From the NCBI RefSeq assembly GCF_020278625.1, contig NZ_JADAKK010000028.1:1-13337 (forward strand): DNA of 13,337 nucleotides, read 5' to 3'. Source of the DNA: Wolbachia endosymbiont of Mansonella ozzardi (lineage in GTDB: Bacteria > Pseudomonadota > Alphaproteobacteria > Rickettsiales > Anaplasmataceae). Of this stretch, positions 1-8,139 are shown piece after piece; position 1 is the first letter of the stretch; every line of letters starts with the position of its first letter. The notes under the pieces are model-generated. The model was not told the DNA's origin, ran no database searches, and saw nothing but the letters and a program-made list of their open reading frames with translations. A program made the position numbers and the translations under genes.

Positions 1-260
1 GGCCAGGTGAAAAGATTTTAGCTTTCATAATGCTGCTTTGCGCATTATCGATAGCCATTCCGCTGCCCCTAACTAATTTCATTCCTGCAATTGGCACAAC
101 TCTCATTTCACTTGGTATTATGAGTAAAGATGGACTTCTCTCTACACTGGGAGTCTTAATATCTTTATGCGGGTTGCTACTTACCCTTGCTGTAATAGTT
201 AAAGGACCACAGCTTATACTTGGTGCGTTTTCCTTTCTAAAAAGTTTTGTATATGGTTAG
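1..260 (+). CDS. exoD: ExoD-like membrane protein, C-terminal part (5' end outside window)
   Basis: This is the tail of a gene that begins before the window. The open frame runs without a stop from base 3 to the TAG at 258-260, so the ATG at 30 is internal. The visible part is strongly hydrophobic. Early on it has the stretch LSIAIPLPLTN, then PAIGTTLISLGIMSKDGLL, the pattern typical of the ExoD (exopolysaccharide synthesis) family: a proline-rich helix followed by a small-residue helix and a charged turn. Two or three membrane segments are visible. ExoD-family proteins are inner-membrane proteins of uncertain biochemical role; the name comes from rhizobial exopolysaccharide mutants, and Wolbachia lacks that polymer, so the function here is not known. 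The stop overlaps the cysS start at 253, suggesting co-transcription and coupled translation. Confidence 0.75.
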   Translation, partial: PGEKILAFIMLLCALSIAIPLPLTNFIPAIGTTLISLGIMSKDGLLSTLGVLISLCGLLLTLAVIVKGPQLILGAFSFLKSFVYG

Positions 261-1625
261 GCTCTATAACACCTTAACAAAAAAAAAGAGCCCTTTATAC
301 CGATCGACAAAGATCATGTAAAAATGTACGTTTGTGGACCAACAGTATATGACACAGCTCACATAGGCAATGCGCGTTCTGTTGTTGTTTATGATGTATT
401 ATTTCAACTGCTTAAATTTTGTTATGGCAAAGTTACTTATGTGCGCAACATAACCGATATTGATGATAAGATAATCAACGCAGCAAGTGAGAAAAATAGC
501 AGTATAGAAAGCATCAGCGCATACTATACTAGGGCTTTTCATGAAGACATGGAAAGCATAAACTGTACAGAACCAACATATGAACCAAAAGCAACGGAAA
601 ATATAGATTGTATCATCAAATTAATTAAACATTTGCTGCAATCTGGTCATGCCTATGAATCCAATAAGCATGTATATTTTAGTGTAGAGTCTTACTCTGG
701 ATACGGTGCTTTATCAGGGAAAAAAATTGATGAATTGAATTATGGCAACAGAGTTGAAGTTGGTGAAAATAAAAAACATCCCGGAGATTTTGTACTATGG
801 AAGCCTGCAAGTGATATTGACTATAAGCTTTCAAGCTACTGGAGTAGCCCATGGGGAGAAGGAAGGCCAGGATGGCATGTAGAATGTTCAGCAATGTCAT
901 ATGCTTACCTTGGTCAAGACTTTGACATTCACGGCGGCGGTATAGATTTACAATTTCCCCATCATGAAAATGAAATTGCGCAGAGTAAATCTGCATTTGT
1001 CGGATCAGTATTTGCAAAATATTGGGTACACAACGGTTTTCTTACGGTAAATGAAGAAAAGATGAGCAAGTCCCTATTTAATGTAGTCAAGGTAAGAGAT
1101 CTACTTCATAGCGGAATAAATGGTGAAGTAATACGTCACTCACTGCTCAAAACTCACTATAGAAAACCACTTGATTGGACAAAAAATGTTATTTCTGAGT
1201 CACAAGAAACTCTAAACAAGTTCTACCGGTTGTTACGTGACGTCGATGTAGTGAATATTGAAAAAAGTGATGCGGAAGTCTTTAAAGATTTTATAGAGGC
1301 TTTGAAAAGCGACTTAAATATTCCTGAGGCCTTAGTCATATTGCATGAAATGGCTGCGAAAATTAACAAAACGAGTAGTAAATACGGGAAGCTCAAATTA
1401 ACTGAGAGTTTCGTTAAGAGCGCAAGATTTATTGGTCTTCTCAGGTCAAGTTATCAAGAATGGTTTACTGCTGGTGTGAGTCATCAGGAAGTAGAAAGAC
1501 TGATAGATTTAAGAAGGACAGCAAAACAAAGCAAAGATTACAATACTGCAGACAAAATAAGAGAGCAACTAAAACAAATGGGAATCTCAATCTCTGATAA
1601 CGAAGATGGTACAACGACCTGGTAA
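253..1625 (+). CDS. cysS: Cysteinyl-tRNA synthetase, frameshifted in an N-terminal poly-A run
   Basis: CysRS attaches cysteine to tRNA-Cys in the cytoplasm. The continuous frame from ATG 324 (433 codons) holds CGPTVYD, the HIGN adenylate-binding motif (residues 13-16) and KMSKS (246-250). Its zinc ligands are C4, C188, H213 and E217. The true start is probably ATG 253, which overlaps the exoD stop by 8 bases: from there another frame reads [12 protein letters not shown], a normal CysRS N-terminus, up to an A9 run at 279-287. The main frame upstream of 324 reads [15 protein letters not shown], the expected continuation. One extra A would join them into a 457-residue protein with the first zinc cysteine at position 28, its position in the E. 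coli enzyme. The gene is essential, so either the run is misread in the sequence, RNA polymerase slippage restores the frame, or a shortened protein starts at 324. The next gene starts 6 bases after the stop. Confidence 0.9.
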
Positions 1626-1631
1626 ACTTAT

Positions 1632-2045
1632 ATGGAAAATTATCTTCTGTTGTTTACAGATAGCCTAATATCGTCGCTGATCTTACCTATATATCAAGGT
1701 TTTGTGTTTTGTACTATGTTGTATTTCAGGTCGCATTACAATCCACTACTTATGTTACTTTTTGGAGTGTTGGGATCAAGCATCAGTGGGGTAGTTAATT
1801 GGTATTTGGGTAGAATAACAATTTCTATCAGGGAGTCATACCGCGAGCTAGAGAGCGGGCATAAAACATCAAAAATCATAAGAAATCTACTGATCTCTGC
1901 AGTTGTACTACTTTCGTGGGTGCAAGTACTTGGAAGCGTGATTCAGGTTTTATCAGGTTATTTTAGGTTAAACCTCAGTGTTTTTACTCTGTTAACTATC
2001 CTATCCAACTTTTTCTACTTGTTATACCTCATCATTACCGCTTAG
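1632..2045 (+). CDS. Small YqaA/DedA-like inner-membrane protein
   Basis: The 137-residue protein is almost entirely hydrophobic, with about four membrane segments near residues 5-32, 38-60, 84-110 and 116-136. The centre carries LFGVLGSSISGVVNWYLGR, which resembles the short YqaA branch of the DedA/VTT (SNARE-associated) superfamily, where a glycine-rich segment ends in N-x-x-LGR. Length fits YqaA (about 140 residues) and not full DedA (about 200). DedA-type proteins are linked to flipping of lipid carriers and membrane homeostasis; that role is a family inference. A short charged cytoplasmic loop (residues 65-83) separates the two halves. It begins 6 bases after cysS, so it is probably the last gene of the exoD-cysS operon. 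No clear Shine-Dalgarno sequence precedes the ATG. Its 3' end overlaps the opposing pseudogene by 11 bases. Confidence 0.6.
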   Translation: MENYLLLFTDSLISSLILPIYQGFVFCTMLYFRSHYNPLLMLLFGVLGSSISGVVNWYLGRITISIRESYRELESGHKTSKIIRNLLISAVVLLSWVQVLGSVIQVLSGYFRLNLSVFTLLTILSNFFYLLYLIITA

Positions 2046-2884
2046 TAGCTTCCGCCTTACTCCCATCAATACAGCTACAATTAGTGCTTTTACCGTTACA
2101 TTTTGGTGTTAAGTCATGGTAGAACGTAAGTATGGCATCATTCTTTCTCACAAACACCGATTAATAATTGTCATCTTCCATTTTATATAGGCACATTTCA
2201 TCTTTTCCTAGTGCCTTAAATGTCTTAGTTGCGGAAACTAAAATATCGTCAGCATAAAGGTTATATGCATACCCATTTAGGCACTTAACTTTCACTTCTC
2301 CACCTTTTCCTAAATATTTCATTCCAAATGTATAAACTGGTGGATCAACTTCTAATTTATTGCACAGAGACTTATCATTCCAAATCGCACCTGCCCATTC
2401 ATCTTCTTGATCCTCAACTTACCTACCTACAAAAGGAATACCACCAAGCTCCAATCTGTCTGGCTCACCACAAAAATATGTCCAAACCCTATAGTTTCTT
2501 TTTCAATTCCGCTATTTGTAAACCAAATCTTAGTTAGTTCATCCTTGAATAACTCCAAGTCTACACTTGGTGTAATCACTTGATGATCGAGCCTATCATA
2601 TATTCCTTCTAATGCTTCTTGATGCTGCGGACAATTAAGCAAAACTCTGAAATCTTCTATCGGGGTGTGGTTCCCAATCTCTACAAACTCTTAACATTCC
2701 CCTATCAAGGTAAGTCAACTCCGGAAGTGGTGGGAATGTAATATGGCCCCGCAGAATTTGTTTTAAAGGATGGCTCAGAATCAATTCGTGAGTTTGTATC
2801 ATTAGAGTGATTATCTTTAATATAAAAGACAAATCCTATTACCGGTATTATTAAGCATAAAATTAGCTTATTTTTCTTTGACAT
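2035..2884 (-). pseudogene. Decayed gene for an unidentified membrane-anchored protein
   Basis: Reading leftwards from ATG 2884, MSKKNKLILCLIIPVIGF gives one N-terminal membrane anchor or uncleaved signal, followed by a polar Asn/Ser-rich stretch up to a stop near 2705. The protein continues in a second frame (for example EFVEIGNHTPIEDFRVLL, then NCPQHQEALEGI) after a TAA near 2690. It shifts again near 2455 into LELGGIPFVGR and passes another stop. It then runs EDQEDEWAGAIWNDKSLC and onward to a TAA at 2161-2163. Beyond that stop the same frame stays open with a Cys-rich tail to a TAA at 2035-2037. The sequence therefore needs at least two frameshifts and about three nonsense codons to be bridged, a clear pseudogene of roughly 280 codons. 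I do not recognise the family. It is convergent with and slightly overlaps the YqaA-like gene. No strong ribosome site precedes the ATG. Confidence 0.7.
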
Positions 2885-2942
2885 AATCACGATACAGCTT
2901 CGCAAAAAAAAAGCTGAGTACAAGTAACAATTTAAAAAAGCT

Positions 2943-4142
2943 TTAATCTGACGTTAATTGCAATGCAGCGACTCCTGGCATTTCGTCGCCACTTAGCCAG
3001 CTTAAAAACGCCCCTCCACCAGTTGAAACATACGTAAAATCTTTATCAGTAAGACCTGCAGCATTTATTGCAGATAAACTATCTCCCCCTCCTATCACGC
3101 TAGTCAATTTTCCTTCGTGTGTTAGGCTACTTACGATTTTTATTACCTCTATTGTGCTATTTGCAAAAGCTGGATGTTCAAAGACACCAATAGGTCCATT
3201 CCACAGCAGAGTTTTGCTACTTGCTACCATACTGCTTATCATGCTCAAGGTTTTAGGTCCGATATCCAAAATTACATCATTATCTAAAATGGATTCGGTG
3301 TTTCTTAAAATGCCAGTGCTGTAATCATAATTTACTGCAACCAAAACATCTTCAGGCACAACTATTTTACAATTGTTTTTATTTGCTGTTTCGATAACAC
3401 TATGAAGAAAACCACCAGTGCCACTTTGAAAGAAAGATTTGCCGATATTCACTCTATTGAACAACAAAAAATTGTTAGCAATTGCACCGCCAAGAACCAG
3501 ATAATCTACCCTTTCTGCTAGTTTTATAAGCATTTTTATTTTAGTTGATATTTTAGCTCCCCCAACTATCGCAGTAATAGGTTTAGCATCGAATGATATG
3601 GCCTCTTCAAGATACCTTAGCTCATCTTGTAAGCAAAATCCTGCATAGGAAGGCAAAAATTCTGTAATGCCTGAAATAGAAGCGTGGGCTCTGTGAGAGC
3701 AAGAAAATGCATCATTTACATATATATTTGCTAGTGATGCTAGTTGTTTAGCAAAATTTGAATCATTCTGCTCCTCTTCTTTATAAAACCTCAAATTTTC
3801 CAGTAATATTACATTTCCTCCGTCCATCTCATTCACTGCTTTTTGCACTTTTTCGCCAATGCAATCATTGATAAACTTTACCTCTTTATTTAATATCTGC
3901 GATAAAGTTTCAACTATATTTTTTAGTGACAAACTATCGTTTTTGGCTTTTGGGCGTCCAAAATGTGATATGACAATAACCTTTGCGCTCGCATTCACCA
4001 AATGCTGAATAGTAGGCAATGCTCTCAAAATACGAGTAGTATCATGAACTTTTCCATTTTTTACAGGAACATTAAAGTCAACTCTGAGTAAGACAGTTTT
4101 ACCGCGAAAATCACAATTCTCTATGCTAGACACGTTCATCAT
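2943..4142 (-). CDS. pgk: Phosphoglycerate kinase
   Basis: The enzyme interconverts 1,3-bisphosphoglycerate + ADP and 3-phosphoglycerate + ATP in the cytoplasm. Wolbachia-type bacteria are thought to use this part of the pathway mainly for gluconeogenesis, because they lack complete glycolysis (established for the genus, not visible here). The 399-residue length is standard. Landmarks: the N-domain signature LLRVDFNVPV (residues 18-27), R40, the substrate loop HFGRP (60-64), LLENLRFYKEEE (113-124), YVNDAFSCSHRAHAS (141-155), GGAKISTK (194-201), then in the C-domain WNGPIGVFE and the nucleotide-binding glycine loop GGGDSLSAINAAG near the end. The two-domain fold is complete. The protein begins with two Met codons; either may be the start and no strong ribosome site chooses between them. 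It lies 23 bases downstream of the ferredoxin-NADP+ reductase gene on the same strand and is probably transcribed with it. Confidence 0.97.
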   Translation of the reverse strand: MMNVSSIENCDFRGKTVLLRVDFNVPVKNGKVHDTTRILRALPTIQHLVNASAKVIVISHFGRPKAKNDSLSLKNIVETLSQILNKEVKFINDCIGEKVQKAVNEMDGGNVILLENLRFYKEEEQNDSNFAKQLASLANIYVNDAFSCSHRAHASISGITEFLPSYAGFCLQDELRYLEEAISFDAKPITAIVGGAKISTKIKMLIKLAERVDYLVLGGAIANNFLLFNRVNIGKSFFQSGTGGFLHSVIETANKNNCKIVVPEDVLVAVNYDYSTGILRNTESILDNDVILDIGPKTLSMISSMVASSKTLLWNGPIGVFEHPAFANSTIEVIKIVSSLTHEGKLTSVIGGGDSLSAINAAGLTDKDFTYVSTGGGAFLSWLSGDEMPGVAALQLTSD

Positions 4143-4165
4143 AAAACTAAGGAGCTATAAAACCA

Positions 4166-5203
4166 CTATACAGTAGTTTGACCTAAAGTAAATCGCTTGT
4201 GTGCCATCTTTGAAGTTGAGTATTGAAAATTAACTAGAGAATTGCGGATCACTTTGTGTATGTCATAACAAGCCATAGCGCTCTCAGCAAAGCCATTTAG
4301 TATCAACTTTAGTTTACCTGAGTACGTAGCTATATCTCCGATCGCATATATCCTATCTCTACTGGTTCTAAGTGTAACCTGATTAACAACTATACGACTG
4401 TGTTCTAACTGTATGTCCCAATTGTTTATTGGACCCAAATTCATTGACAGCCCAAAAAATGGCAGTAAAAAATCAGCAGATATTTCTTTTTCTTCTCCAG
4501 AAACAATGTTTTTTGCTATCACTGCACTCAATTGCCCATTATTTCCGGCTAGTTCGTGTAATTGATATGGCGTTACAAGTTCTATTTTTCCACTGCTTTC
4601 AAGTAATTCCAATTCATTTCTAGTTTTGGCAACACAACGAAATTCCTTTCTTCGATGTATCACATAAATTTTCTTTGCAACTTTAGAGAGTCCTATAGTC
4701 CAATCAGCCGCAGAATCTCCTCCTCCTGCAATGACTATGGTTTTATCCTGAAAATCGGAAATTTTATTTACGCTATAAAATACGGATTTATTTTCATACT
4801 CTAATATATCACCAAGGGGTGGGCGGTTAGGCTCAAACATTCCATTTCCTGCAGCGATGACAACAGCTTTGCATTTCACTTCTGTACCCATATTCGTTAT
4901 TACAGTAAAGTTTCGACCGTCATTATCCGAAATTTTTTCTACCTTTTGACTTAAGTGGTAAACAGGCTCAAATGGTGAAGCTTGCTCCATTAATTGTTTA
5001 ATTAGCTTTTGAGCAGTAATTATAGAATAGCCAGGTATATCGTATATCGGTTTTTCTGGGTAAAGAGCAGTACATTGTCCTCCCGCTTGATCCAAAACAT
5101 CTATGATATGACATTTCATATCGAGCATTCCTGCTTGAAAAGCAGTGAATATTCCAACAGGTCCTGCACCTATTATTACAATGTCAGTTTCCATGTTCTC
5201 CAT
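4166..5203 (-). CDS. Ferredoxin/flavodoxin-NADP+ reductase, thioredoxin-reductase-like type
   Basis: This FAD- and NADPH-dependent oxidoreductase passes electrons between NADPH and ferredoxin (YumC-like FNR2 family), feeding Fe-S assembly and other ferredoxin users. The 345-residue protein has an FAD-binding GAGPVG at 12-17 and the family hallmark GGQCTALYPEKPIYDIPG at 41-58. The second Rossmann loop GGGDSAADW is at 160-168, HRRKEFR at 183-189 is the likely NADPH 2'-phosphate site, and the FAD-closing motif AIGD is near residue 290. The paired CxxC of thioredoxin reductase is absent, which separates it from TrxB. The frame opens at 5203 (MENMETDI), but a GGAG just before the second ATG (5194) and the usual family start METDIVIIGAG make 5194 equally or more likely. 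A TTGACC-17-TAATAT promoter lies just upstream. Downstream is pgk. Confidence 0.92.
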   Translation of the reverse strand: MENMETDIVIIGAGPVGIFTAFQAGMLDMKCHIIDVLDQAGGQCTALYPEKPIYDIPGYSIITAQKLIKQLMEQASPFEPVYHLSQKVEKISDNDGRNFTVITNMGTEVKCKAVVIAAGNGMFEPNRPPLGDILEYENKSVFYSVNKISDFQDKTIVIAGGGDSAADWTIGLSKVAKKIYVIHRRKEFRCVAKTRNELELLESSGKIELVTPYQLHELAGNNGQLSAVIAKNIVSGEEKEISADFLLPFFGLSMNLGPINNWDIQLEHSRIVVNQVTLRTSRDRIYAIGDIATYSGKLKLILNGFAESAMACYDIHKVIRNSLVNFQYSTSKMAHKRFTLGQTTV

Positions 5204-5223
5204 TTAGGCAATAACTTATTTAG

Positions 5224-5252
5224 ATATTAGTTAGCTTTGTTAACAAGGTCAA
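5224..5252 (-). promoter_or_regulatory. Sigma70-type promoter for the reductase-pgk operon
   Basis: On the minus strand, TTGACC (5247-5252) and TAATAT (5224-5229) are separated by exactly 17 bases, very close to the vegetative consensus. The -10 box lies about 20 bases before the first possible ATG (5203) and about 30 before the second, which suits a short leader. This is sequence evidence only; there are no transcription data. Confidence 0.6.
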
Positions 5253-6336
5253 TTTATGAAACAGCAAAAGATGTTACGCAAGTAGCTGACACTAAACTCT
5301 TGCGGCAATGTTACAAAAAACAATATAGAACTCAAGAAAATAACTATTAGAGGACCGGATAAGCTACAGACTTAAGAAAAAATAAATTTTTATGTAATTA
5401 CAATAGTGTATTGATTTTAATAATTAACAGCGAGGTAAATATTATGAGTATTAAGAACGATTTAATAATTTATAACCACGGCAAACAATAAAGTAAGAGT
5501 TGTAAAACAGTTGCTTAATCTACTTAAAAAAACTATCTAGTTCATTCAATATATGGCAAATATCCGATAAGGAAGGCAACACTGTATTACACTATGCTGA
5601 AAAAAGTTCCAATCACGGACTGGTAAAATTATTCATTAACAAATATGAAATCGATATGAACTTAAAAGGTCAATATGGGCAAACTCCATTGGTATTTGTA
5701 ATGGGAAATTTTGTACCAGGAGTTGATAATAATGAGAATCTATCTATAACTGAATATTTCAATAGAAGGTTTTCTCATGGAAATGACCTATTGATTATCG
5801 ACTCATTGTTAAAATTGAGAGCAAAATTTGATAGGGCAGAGTATGTTTACCTACTGAGTATTGTAGAAAATTAGAAAAATAAGGACGGATATGTACCTTT
5901 GTGCGAAAAGATGGAAAGGACTTCAAGTTTAATCTTAGATGAAAATGTAAGACGAAAAAAAGGGGATGAGAATTGTTACTATGACAGCAATCCAGAGCAT
6001 ATTTGTGAAGAGATAGTTGACAATAAAGAAAAGTTAGATAGTAACGCTCATATGAGTCGTAGTAGCAGTGTATCGAGTATTAACAACGACACTTGGTATT
6101 AGGATTCTAGTTGGGATAATGGCAAAAGTGAATGCCTAACACTTTCAGACCCTCAATCAGATGATGAAAAAAGAAGCAGAACTCCTGAAAGTAGTTATAG
6201 ATCTGGCAATGATGCAGGCCAACAGGAGTCCAAAATTGTAGCTTTGCCAGACCACCAGCCAAATGTAGGAAAGTCATCAATAGCACCGAAGACAGCTAAT
6301 CCACAAACAAGACCTCAAGCTTTTCCTGCAAAAAGG

Positions 6337-6459
6337 ATGCCTGAAAATAGAATATCTAATCCTAGTTTTAATAAAGGACATGGTTCTGGTTTTTTCTCCA
6401 ATTCAGCGGCAAATGGCTAAAGGAAAAGACGAAGATGTTTGAAAATAACACACCTTCTA
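6337..6459 (+). repeat. Tail module, copy 1 (pairs with 6546-6664)
   Basis: The segment begins ATGCCTGAAAA and ends in ACACCTTCTA. It matches 6546-6664 imperfectly over about 120 bases with small indels; the offset is 209 bases at the start and 205 at the end. In protein terms the module reads MPEN(R/K)ISNPSFNKGH, then SN-AAN, a Lys/Glu-rich stretch and NTPS. It belongs to the low-complexity tail of the ruined ankyrin gene and points to an ancient in-gene duplication. Confidence 0.75.
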
Positions 6460-6545
6460 GCTTTAATAGAGAATCTAGTTTTTTATCTGTTAAAGAACCG
6501 GCAAAACAAGAACCATGAGCCTTTATCGTAAAGGCAAACAGGCAG

Positions 6546-6664
6546 ATGCCTGAAAACAAAATATCTAATCCTAGTTTTAACAAGGGGCATGATTTTTCTT
6601 CCAATCTAGCAGCAAATAGCATAAAGGAAAAGATAAAAATGTTTTGAAGATAACACACCTTCTA
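6546..6664 (+). repeat. Tail module, copy 2 (pairs with 6337-6459)
   Basis: Second copy of the ankyrin-gene tail module. It keeps MPENKISNPSFNKGH intact but lies in a different reading frame from copy 1, so indels accumulated after the duplication. Compared with copy 1 it lacks a few bases around the GHGSGFF/GHDF position. Confidence 0.75.
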
Positions 6665-6764
6665 ATCCAAGCTCTAAAGTGCTTTTAAGCTCTACAAAAA
6701 AAGCTCTGAATAGAAGCAACTTTCTTCTTAAAACTCTACCGCTTAAGCAGCTTATTTCTTTTCT

Positions 6765-6795
6765 CTTGATGCCAGCGCATAATGCTAGAATCCAG
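6765..6795. repeat. Short dispersed element resembling Wolbachia intergenic repeats
   Basis: GATGCCAGCG...GAATCCAG has the form of the short, partly palindromic (GGATGCCAG.../...GGAATCCAG) elements scattered between Wolbachia genes. It sits where the ankyrin pseudogene's recognisable protein ends, so it may mark insertion into, or the boundary of, the old gene. The family assignment is from memory of the pattern. Confidence 0.4.
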
Positions 6796-6837
6796 TTTTT
6801 TTTAAGCCATAGAAACGGGGCTACAAAAATTGCTTGA

Positions 6838-7168
6838 CACATTTTTACAGCTCTACTACACTGAAGATTAAGGTGTTTTAGGACCCAAAAATCTATCTTC
6901 GCTTGCAAGCTTTTCCACTAAACAATAAAATTCAGTAAAAAGTATAGTGTATCTTCTTCAGTGTGTGTAGGTACACATACATGATTAATTTCTGTCGTAT
7001 TTGTGCTGCATTTCTGCTAGATCTTTCTTTATAGGAGGTTCATCGTGTTTACAATTCTGAATTACGCATATCGTTAGCTTAAAAAATCAGATGGCGCCTT
7101 TGGTTTTTAACATTAGATCGTAAAACAGCTAGGCTATTGTGAGGTTTCTTTGCATTTTTTTGCTTAGT
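6838..7168. other. Intergenic stretch without an intact gene
   Basis: Between the ankyrin pseudogene and the membrane-protein gene I see no complete coding region, tRNA or clear terminator. The only coding-like signal is a minus-strand frame at 6985-7086, listed separately. The rest is AT-rich, with T-runs and no obvious repeat structure. Confidence 0.5.
6985..7086 (-). pseudogene. Possible coding remnant (about 33 codons)
   Basis: The minus strand is open from just inside a TGA (7087-7089) to a TAA at 6985-6987 and reads with a protein-like composition, including CVIQNCKHDEPPIKKDL followed by AEMQHKYDRN. There is no in-frame ATG at its front, so it would be the 3' scrap of a lost gene. It is downstream of, and on the same strand as, the membrane-protein gene, but is not in continuous frame with it. 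Chance remains a real possibility at this length. Confidence 0.2.
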
Positions 7169-8110
7169 TTAGGTTATGCAAACAGTTGCTTCTTGGTTTG
7201 TACCATCTCTTCTGTCTACATTGCTTGCAACAGCACCTGCTGTACCTTTTCCAGCGCCTTTTATACCTTTTCCAACTTCTACATCCTTTAACTCTCTCTT
7301 ATAAAGGTGTGTGATTAGTTCACTTCCTGCCATCAAAAGAGTGATGCCTACTAAACCTAAAGCGGGTCCAACAGCAGGATGTAAGAATGATGCTAATGTT
7401 ATTAACATTATTCTCCTTATTAACATTATAGAAGAACCAGCAAATATTAAACTAGCAGCAGACATATTGTTAGTCTTTTTCTTGGATTTTTCATCAAGGT
7501 TGGAATTTTCTTGCTCTTTGTCTACCTCATGTTCTTTGCCCTTCTTGTACTCACGATAGAAGAAATTAGCGTTTGCTACAAAGTAAAGTAAGCTCGAAAT
7601 TGAAAGGGCTACGTCTTCTATTATTCCTTGTTCCAGTGCTTCGCTAACTATACTAGCTACAATAACTAATGTAATTAAAGCAGCATCAGCGTAATTAAGG
7701 TAATTATCAACGGTATGAGGAACATTTCTCTTCTCTTTTTCTGCCACTTCGCCATTTTCAAGATCCTTCAATTCCTGTTCCTTTTGAGCTATCTTTTTAT
7801 TATTATAAATTAAATATAGCGTACAAATAAGAGATAAAACTGTGAAAGGTAATATAGTGCGGCTTAGTGAACCACTTATAGCACCAAGCAACACCTGAAC
7901 GCTGCATGTTTTTTCCAGCTCAATAGCCATAAGCAATGCAAATGGGGCCATTATTGCCAATGATACGTGTTGTCTATATAGCTCTCTTTTTTTCAGTGTT
8001 AATAATTTTTGCTCGAGCTTCTCCATTTTTTTTGTTTCTTCTTCAATTATAGACCAAAAATCCTCCATTTCAGAATACTTGGTACCAGGGTTATTTGTAA
8101 TACTAGTCAT
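7169..8110 (-). CDS. Multi-pass membrane protein with coiled-coil segments, unknown function
   Basis: I do not recognise this 313-residue protein. The N-terminus is polar and then highly charged (residues 20-46, EEETKKMEKLEQKLLTLKK type), a probable coiled coil. About six hydrophobic segments follow, near 49-65, 84-103, 141-160, 165-185, 217-240 and 245-265. Charged linkers separate them: a second Lys/Glu-rich one at 107-128 and a third at 186-214, rich in Lys, Glu and Asn. The C-terminal 45 residues are glycine- and lysine-rich (KGIKGAGKGTAGA) and end in CIT. There is no cleavable signal peptide. The frame is clean, with no internal stops, in a region where neighbours have decayed, which suggests it is still under selection. 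A TTGACT-17-TATAAT promoter stands close upstream. No sequence feature ties it to a known transporter or secretion family; a lineage-specific Wolbachia membrane protein is the best description. Confidence 0.75.
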   Translation of the reverse strand: MTSITNNPGTKYSEMEDFWSIIEEETKKMEKLEQKLLTLKKRELYRQHVSLAIMAPFALLMAIELEKTCSVQVLLGAISGSLSRTILPFTVLSLICTLYLIYNNKKIAQKEQELKDLENGEVAEKEKRNVPHTVDNYLNYADAALITLVIVASIVSEALEQGIIEDVALSISSLLYFVANANFFYREYKKGKEHEVDKEQENSNLDEKSKKKTNNMSAASLIFAGSSIMLIRRIMLITLASFLHPAVGPALGLVGITLLMAGSELITHLYKRELKDVEVGKGIKGAGKGTAGAVASNVDRRDGTNQEATVCIT

Positions 8111-8139
8111 ATAAACCCAACTAACTTATGGACTAGTAT

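Larger units (their letters stand above)
5444..6837 (+). pseudogene. Degraded ankyrin-repeat protein gene
   Basis: The gene starts with GAGG and ATG 5444 (MSIKNDLIIYNHGKQ, then stop). The frame then changes to VRVVKQLLNLLKK and changes again into SDKEGNTVLHYAEKSSNHG and DMNLKGQYGQTPLVFVM. These are ankyrin-repeat cores of the DxxGNTxLHYA and GQTPL type. In-frame TAG codons fall at 5872-5874 and 6100-6102, with the same frame clearly continuing past both. A long hydrophilic tail rich in Ser, Asp, Asn, Pro and Lys follows, ending at TAA 6418-6420. Further shifted frames (for example FNRESSFLSVKEPAKQEP) extend it through a duplicated module. The 3' end is uncertain, somewhere between about 6760 and 6837. 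Ankyrin proteins of Wolbachia are candidate host-interaction effectors; this copy cannot make the full protein. It has at least three frame changes and several stops. Confidence 0.8.

Noticed and set aside
2328..2537. Plus-strand open frame of 69 codons
   Set aside because: It lies antisense to the decayed minus-strand gene, whose frames explain the sequence much better; it has no ribosome site and no protein-like pattern.
2886..2942. T-rich minus-strand sequence after pgk (CAGCTT...AAGCTG) as a terminator
   Set aside because: The hairpin encloses the T-run instead of preceding it, so it does not have the form of an intrinsic terminator.
5253..5443. Possible small gene or RNA between the reductase and the ankyrin pseudogene
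   Set aside because: The only start (ATG 5256) gives nine codons, and GCAAG/CTTGC pairing is weak; nothing beyond the two flanking promoter regions is supported.
6368..6908. Two overlapping minus-strand open frames of about 100 codons
   Set aside because: They are mirror images of the ankyrin pseudogene's repeated tail; the plus-strand reading matches the duplicated MPEN...NKGH module, and the minus reading is Leu/Phe/Cys-rich noise.
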